A stretch of 64,000 nt of DNA from Modicisalibacter tunisiensis (GTDB lineage Bacteria > Pseudomonadota > Gammaproteobacteria > Pseudomonadales > Halomonadaceae): assembly GCF_020148005.1 (NCBI RefSeq), contig NZ_JAGXFD010000001.1, positions 2,564,599 through 2,628,598 on the forward strand, written 5' to 3'. Below are positions 60,876 through 64,000 of the stretch, piece by piece. Below the pieces are notes generated by a model, which ran no database searches, was not told where the DNA came from, and saw only the letters and a list, made by a program, of their open reading frames with translations. How positions within the stretch are numbered: position 1 is the stretch's first letter; every line of letters begins with the position of its first letter. The translations under genes were made by a program, and so were the position numbers.

Positions 60876-63800
60876 CGGGCCTGCTGCGACTGCTGGTCTG
60901 GTTGCCGCTGTGGCTGCTGGGGCTGCTCTTCCTGCTGCTGGGCCTGGCGCTGTCGCCCTGGGGGACGGCATGGCTGCTCGATCAGGGGCAGCAGCGCCAC
61001 TGGCTGAGCTACGATGCCGTCGCCGGGGCACCGCTGGACGATTTTACCCTGCGCGGCCTGCACCTGACGGCCGGCCCGGCGGATATCGCCATCGATCGCC
61101 TGCACCTGGTCTGGGCCGATGACTGCGTGCTGAAAGGCCGGCTGTGTCTCGACAGCCTGCAGGTCGCGGGCGCCGACATCCAGCTGCAGTCCGGCGACGC
61201 GGCACCGCCGCCGGCGGCCTCCGAATCGAGCGGCCTGCCGCCGGTCGTGGTGCCGTTTCCCGTCGAGGTGCGCGAACTGGCGCTGGATGACGTCGACCTG
61301 CAGCTGGCGGATGGAACCCGCCTGAGCTGGCAGCACTTTCGCACCGGGGCGCGGCTCGACCGGCAGGCCCTGACACTGAAACCGACCGAGCTGGCCGGGG
61401 CCCGGCTGCACCTGCCGAACGCGGCCGACGTCACCCTGACGCCGGCCGGCGCCCGAAGCGCCGGGGGGCTGTCCCCGGCAGCCGTCACGGCGAGCCGGGC
61501 ACTGCAGGCATCGCGTGCCGAGGGGGCGCCACCTGCGCCGGACGTATCCACGTCGGACGTATCCACGCCGGACGTAGCCACGCCGGATGAAAAGGTAGCC
61601 GAGACTCGGATGGCGGCGGTGTCCGGCGACGCCGCCGATGACGCTCCCGACGGCGCGTCCGGTGCGGCCTCCGGCGGCTCGCCCGCCAGTGCCGATACGC
61701 CGCAGCCGCGCCAACTGCCGGACATCCGGCTGCCGCTGCCGATCCGCATTCCGGAATTGGTCATTCGGGATTTTCGCCTGGAAGGGGCCCAGCCGCAGCG
61801 CATCGATCGCCTGTCACTCAGCCTGGAGGGCCAGGCGCATCGGGTGACCCTGAAGCACCTGACGGTGAAGGCCCCGCAGGCCGATGCCGAGCTGACGGCG
61901 CAGGTCCGGCTGCAGGGCGACTATCCGCTGAGCGCGCACCTGACGGGCACGCTGCATCAGGCGCCGCTGGCCGGGCAGCACATCGACCTCCAGGCAAGCG
62001 GCTCGCTGAGCGCCCTGAAGGCGACACTGACCGCCGACGGCCCGGTCTCGGCGCGGCTCGAGGCCGCCGCCAACGTGCTGGCGCCCGAGCTGCCCTTCGA
62101 TGCCACCCTGACGGCGTCGTCGCTGGCCTGGCCCCTGCCGGATGCCGCGGCGGACACGAATCAGGTGCCGCAGTATCGGGTACGTGATCTGACCCTCCAG
62201 GCCACGGGGCAGCTCAGTGACTACCGGGTGGCGCTCCAGGGCCAGGTGTCCGGCCGCGACCTGCCGGACACCGTCCAGGTCGGCCTGACCGGCCACGGTG
62301 ACAGCGAGCACTTCAACTGGCTGCCGCTGTCGCTGGCGGCGAATGGCGGCTCGCTGGTCAGCCGGGGCGAGGTGCGCTGGTCGCCGGCGCTGGACGTGAC
62401 GGCCCGGCTCGATCTGAGTCGCTTCAATCCGGGCCTGCTGACCCCGGCGGTCGAGGGCAGCCTGAACGGTCAGGCGCAGGCACACTTCGCTATGGCGGAC
62501 GGCGGCTGGTCCCTGACGGTCCCGAAACTGGCCGTGGACGGCAGCCTGCAGCAGCGTCCATTGTCGCTTCAGGCTGTACTGCAGGGCGACAGCGCTATGC
62601 ACTGGCGCATCGATACGCTGGACCTGCGCCAGGGCCGGAATCGCCTGACCGCCGAGGGTACCGTCGGCGACACCCTGGACCTGCGCGGCCGGCTGGATGC
62701 GCCGGCGCTGGAGTCGCTGTTGCCGTCCCTGGGCGGGCAGGCCAGGGGGCAGCTGTCCTTGGGGGGCACGATGAAGAAGCCCCGGGTCGACGCGACACTG
62801 ACGGGCAACAGCCTGCGCGTTGCCGACAACCGGATTGCCGAGCTGGCGCTGGACGCCCGGGTGAGCGGTGTCGAGGATCCCGATCTGGACGTGACCTTGC
62901 GGGCCTCCGAGGTTCACGCGGCGGGTCAGCAGCTGACCCGGGCCGAAGCCCGTCTGAAGGGCCGCCTTTCCGATCACCACCTGACGGTGAGCGTGGATGC
63001 CGCCCCGGGCATGCCGATGTCCCGGGCGCAGCTGGCGCTCACCGGCGGGCTCAACGCTGCCCGCGATGCCTATCGCGGCCGGCTCGAGGCCCTGAGTCTC
63101 GAAACCGACCAGGCCCATCTGCAGCTGGCGCAAGCCACGGCGCTGAGCGTCGATCTCAACGCGCAAAAGGTGCAGCTGCAGCCGTTCTGCCTGGCGCGTC
63201 GGGAAGGGGGGCGGTTGTGTGCCACGCGCCCCGTCGAGGCCGGCGCCGACAACGGTGCCGTGGCACTGTCCCTGCAGGCCCTGCCGCTGGATCTCGCCAA
63301 CGCGGCACTCCCGGACGGCTGGGCGACCGGCGGCCAGCTGGATGGCACGCTGGGCCTCGACTGGTCGCAGGGCGGGCAGCAGTGGAAGGCCGATGCGGAT
63401 CTGAATGGCCGGGTGAGCCTGGACGGACAAAATGCCTATGGCCAGCCCTGGTCCCTGCCAGTCACGCGTCTTTCCCTGTCGCTGGCGGCGTCGCCGGCGG
63501 CCGCCGATGTGACCCTCAAGGCCAATGTGGGCGAGGCCGGGCGGCTCGATCTGCAGACTCGCATCACCGATCCGGCCGGCGAGGCCACGCTCTCCGGGCA
63601 GCTGGCGCTGGACGGCTGGCGGCTGGCGCCTTATCAACCGCTGGTCACCAGCCTGCAGACGCTCGAGGGGCGCCTCGATGGGCAGCTGGCGCTGTCGGGC
63701 GCGCTGGGCAATCCGTCGCTGGATGGACAGCTGACCCTCGCGGACCTGAAGGCCGGCGGGCGTGACCTGCCGCTGAGCGTGACGGATGGGCGGGTCACTG

Positions 63801-64000
63801 TCAGCGTCGCCGGCCATTCGGCCGACCTCAGCGGCTTCGTGGCAGGCGATCGGGGACGCCTGACGCTGACCGGCCAGCTGGGCTGGCCGAGCCTGGATCA
63901 GTGGCGTGCCGATGTCTCGCTGAGCGCCGTGAAGGCGCCGCTGCGGCTGGCGATGCCGGAGTTCGGGCGGCTGGATGTCGCGCCGGACCTGCGGATCCTG
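60839..64000 (+). CDS. tamB: Translocation and assembly module subunit TamB, N-terminal part (cut by window edge)
   Basis: Open reading frame to the window end, 1054 codons so far; TamB proteins usually run to about 1250-1400. It begins at GTG 60839 after AAGGAGTCTTC, overlapping tamA by 37 bases. An N-terminal signal anchor (LLVWLPLWLLGLLFLLLGLA) is followed by long beta-rich repeats, characteristic of AsmA-like lipid-transport bridges (VRELALDDVDLQLADG, LRGLHLTAGPADIAIDRLHL). A Pro/Ala/Asp/Ser-rich segment (about residues 210-300) includes a 15-bp repeat. With TamA it bridges inner and outer membranes. Confidence 0.92.
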   Translation, partial: MASALRHRARVLTGLLRLLVWLPLWLLGLLFLLLGLALSPWGTAWLLDQGQQRHWLSYDAVAGAPLDDFTLRGLHLTAGPADIAIDRLHLVWADDCVLKGRLCLDSLQVAGADIQLQSGDAAPPPAASESSGLPPVVVPFPVEVRELALDDVDLQLADGTRLSWQHFRTGARLDRQALTLKPTELAGARLHLPNAADVTLTPAGARSAGGLSPAAVTASRALQASRAEGAPPAPDVSTSDVSTPDVATPDEKVAETRMAAVSGDAADDAPDGASGAASGGSPASADTPQPRQLPDIRLPLPIRIPELVIRDFRLEGAQPQRIDRLSLSLEGQAHRVTLKHLTVKAPQADAELTAQVRLQGDYPLSAHLTGTLHQAPLAGQHIDLQASGSLSALKATLTADGPVSARLEAAANVLAPELPFDATLTASSLAWPLPDAAADTNQVPQYRVRDLTLQATGQLSDYRVALQGQVSGRDLPDTVQVGLTGHGDSEHFNWLPLSLAANGGSLVSRGEVRWSPALDVTARLDLSRFNPGLLTPAVEGSLNGQAQAHFAMADGGWSLTVPKLAVDGSLQQRPLSLQAVLQGDSAMHWRIDTLDLRQGRNRLTAEGTVGDTLDLRGRLDAPALESLLPSLGGQARGQLSLGGTMKKPRVDATLTGNSLRVADNRIAELALDARVSGVEDPDLDVTLRASEVHAAGQQLTRAEARLKGRLSDHHLTVSVDAAPGMPMSRAQLALTGGLNAARDAYRGRLEALSLETDQAHLQLAQATALSVDLNAQKVQLQPFCLARREGGRLCATRPVEAGADNGAVALSLQALPLDLANAALPDGWATGGQLDGTLGLDWSQGGQQWKADADLNGRVSLDGQNAYGQPWSLPVTRLSLSLAASPAAADVTLKANVGEAGRLDLQTRITDPAGEATLSGQLALDGWRLAPYQPLVTSLQTLEGRLDGQLALSGALGNPSLDGQLTLADLKAGGRDLPLSVTDGRVTVSVAGHSADLSGFVAGDRGRLTLTGQLGWPSLDQWRADVSLSAVKAPLRLAMPEFGRLDVAPDLRIL
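61538..61582 (+). repeat. Three tandem 15-bp units in tamB
   Basis: Units at 61538-61552, 61553-61567 and 61568-61582, based on CCGGACGTATCCACG, encode a DVSTS/DVSTP/DVATP stretch in the low-complexity insertion. Three in-frame copies suggest slippage-driven length change. Confidence 0.75.

Overview
The window is 64 kb of GC-rich, densely packed bacterial chromosome with almost no accessory DNA. Gene content and order (yebC-ruvCAB-ybgC-tolQRAB-pal-cpoB, ubiG-mupP, tamAB, a RegB/RegA redox two-component pair, an AGCS amino-acid/cation symporter) indicate a gammaproteobacterium. High GC, acidic proteins and the overall repertoire fit the family Halomonadaceae (Halomonas and relatives). That placement is inferred from gene content, not measured. 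I saw no rRNA, tRNA, insertion sequence, prophage or CRISPR array.

Layout. 1-2 kb: the start of ppnN (cut by the window edge) and a divergent LysR regulator. 2-8.4 kb: glycine cleavage genes split into two divergent units, gcvH-gcvP leftward and an AGCS symporter plus gcvT rightward, sharing a 559-bp regulatory region. 8.5-13 kb: an AlkB-like dioxygenase, a LysM/LytM lipoprotein, a PlsC-type acyltransferase and acetoacetyl-CoA synthetase, all leftward. 13.4-18.4 kb: an MFS transporter with a long acidic tail, a DUF1338-like protein, the pta-ackA pair and glutaredoxin. 18.5-21.2 kb: an inositol-monophosphatase-family enzyme and the RegA/RegB-type regulator and sensor. 21.4-28.3 kb: prfC, mscL, a TatD-family nuclease, ygfZ, a small protein with an OsmC protein, and uvrB. 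28.4-35.2 kb: a PoxB-like thiamine-diphosphate enzyme with an FMN glutamate-synthase-like protein, class I fumarase and cardiolipin synthase. 35.3-41.6 kb: a HypT-like regulator, NadM-Nudix, a YihY membrane protein, acylphosphatase, and a nucleoside hydrolase/ribokinase/hydroxyacid dehydrogenase set.

41.8-54.7 kb is a long conserved block: fmdB-aspS, yebC-ruvCAB (recombination), ybgC-tolQRAB-pal-cpoB (Tol-Pal envelope machine), yciK, and leftward ubiG-mupP. 55.1-57.3 kb holds galU followed 3 bp later by a UDP-glucose dehydrogenase homologue in which the usual catalytic cysteine is an asparagine. 57.4-64 kb holds sodB, a single-pass coiled-coil membrane protein, and tamA-tamB (outer-membrane assembly and lipid transport); tamB runs off the right edge.

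Most of the window is ordinary housekeeping sequence and I found no clear new defence or biosynthetic system. The points most worth checking are the altered active site of the UDP-glucose dehydrogenase homologue, the altered Nudix box of NadM, the palindromes in the glycine-cleavage and aacS/MFS regulatory regions, a terminator-like hairpin just upstream of the MFS gene, the coiled-coil protein next to tamAB, and a truncated-looking DUF1338-like protein.
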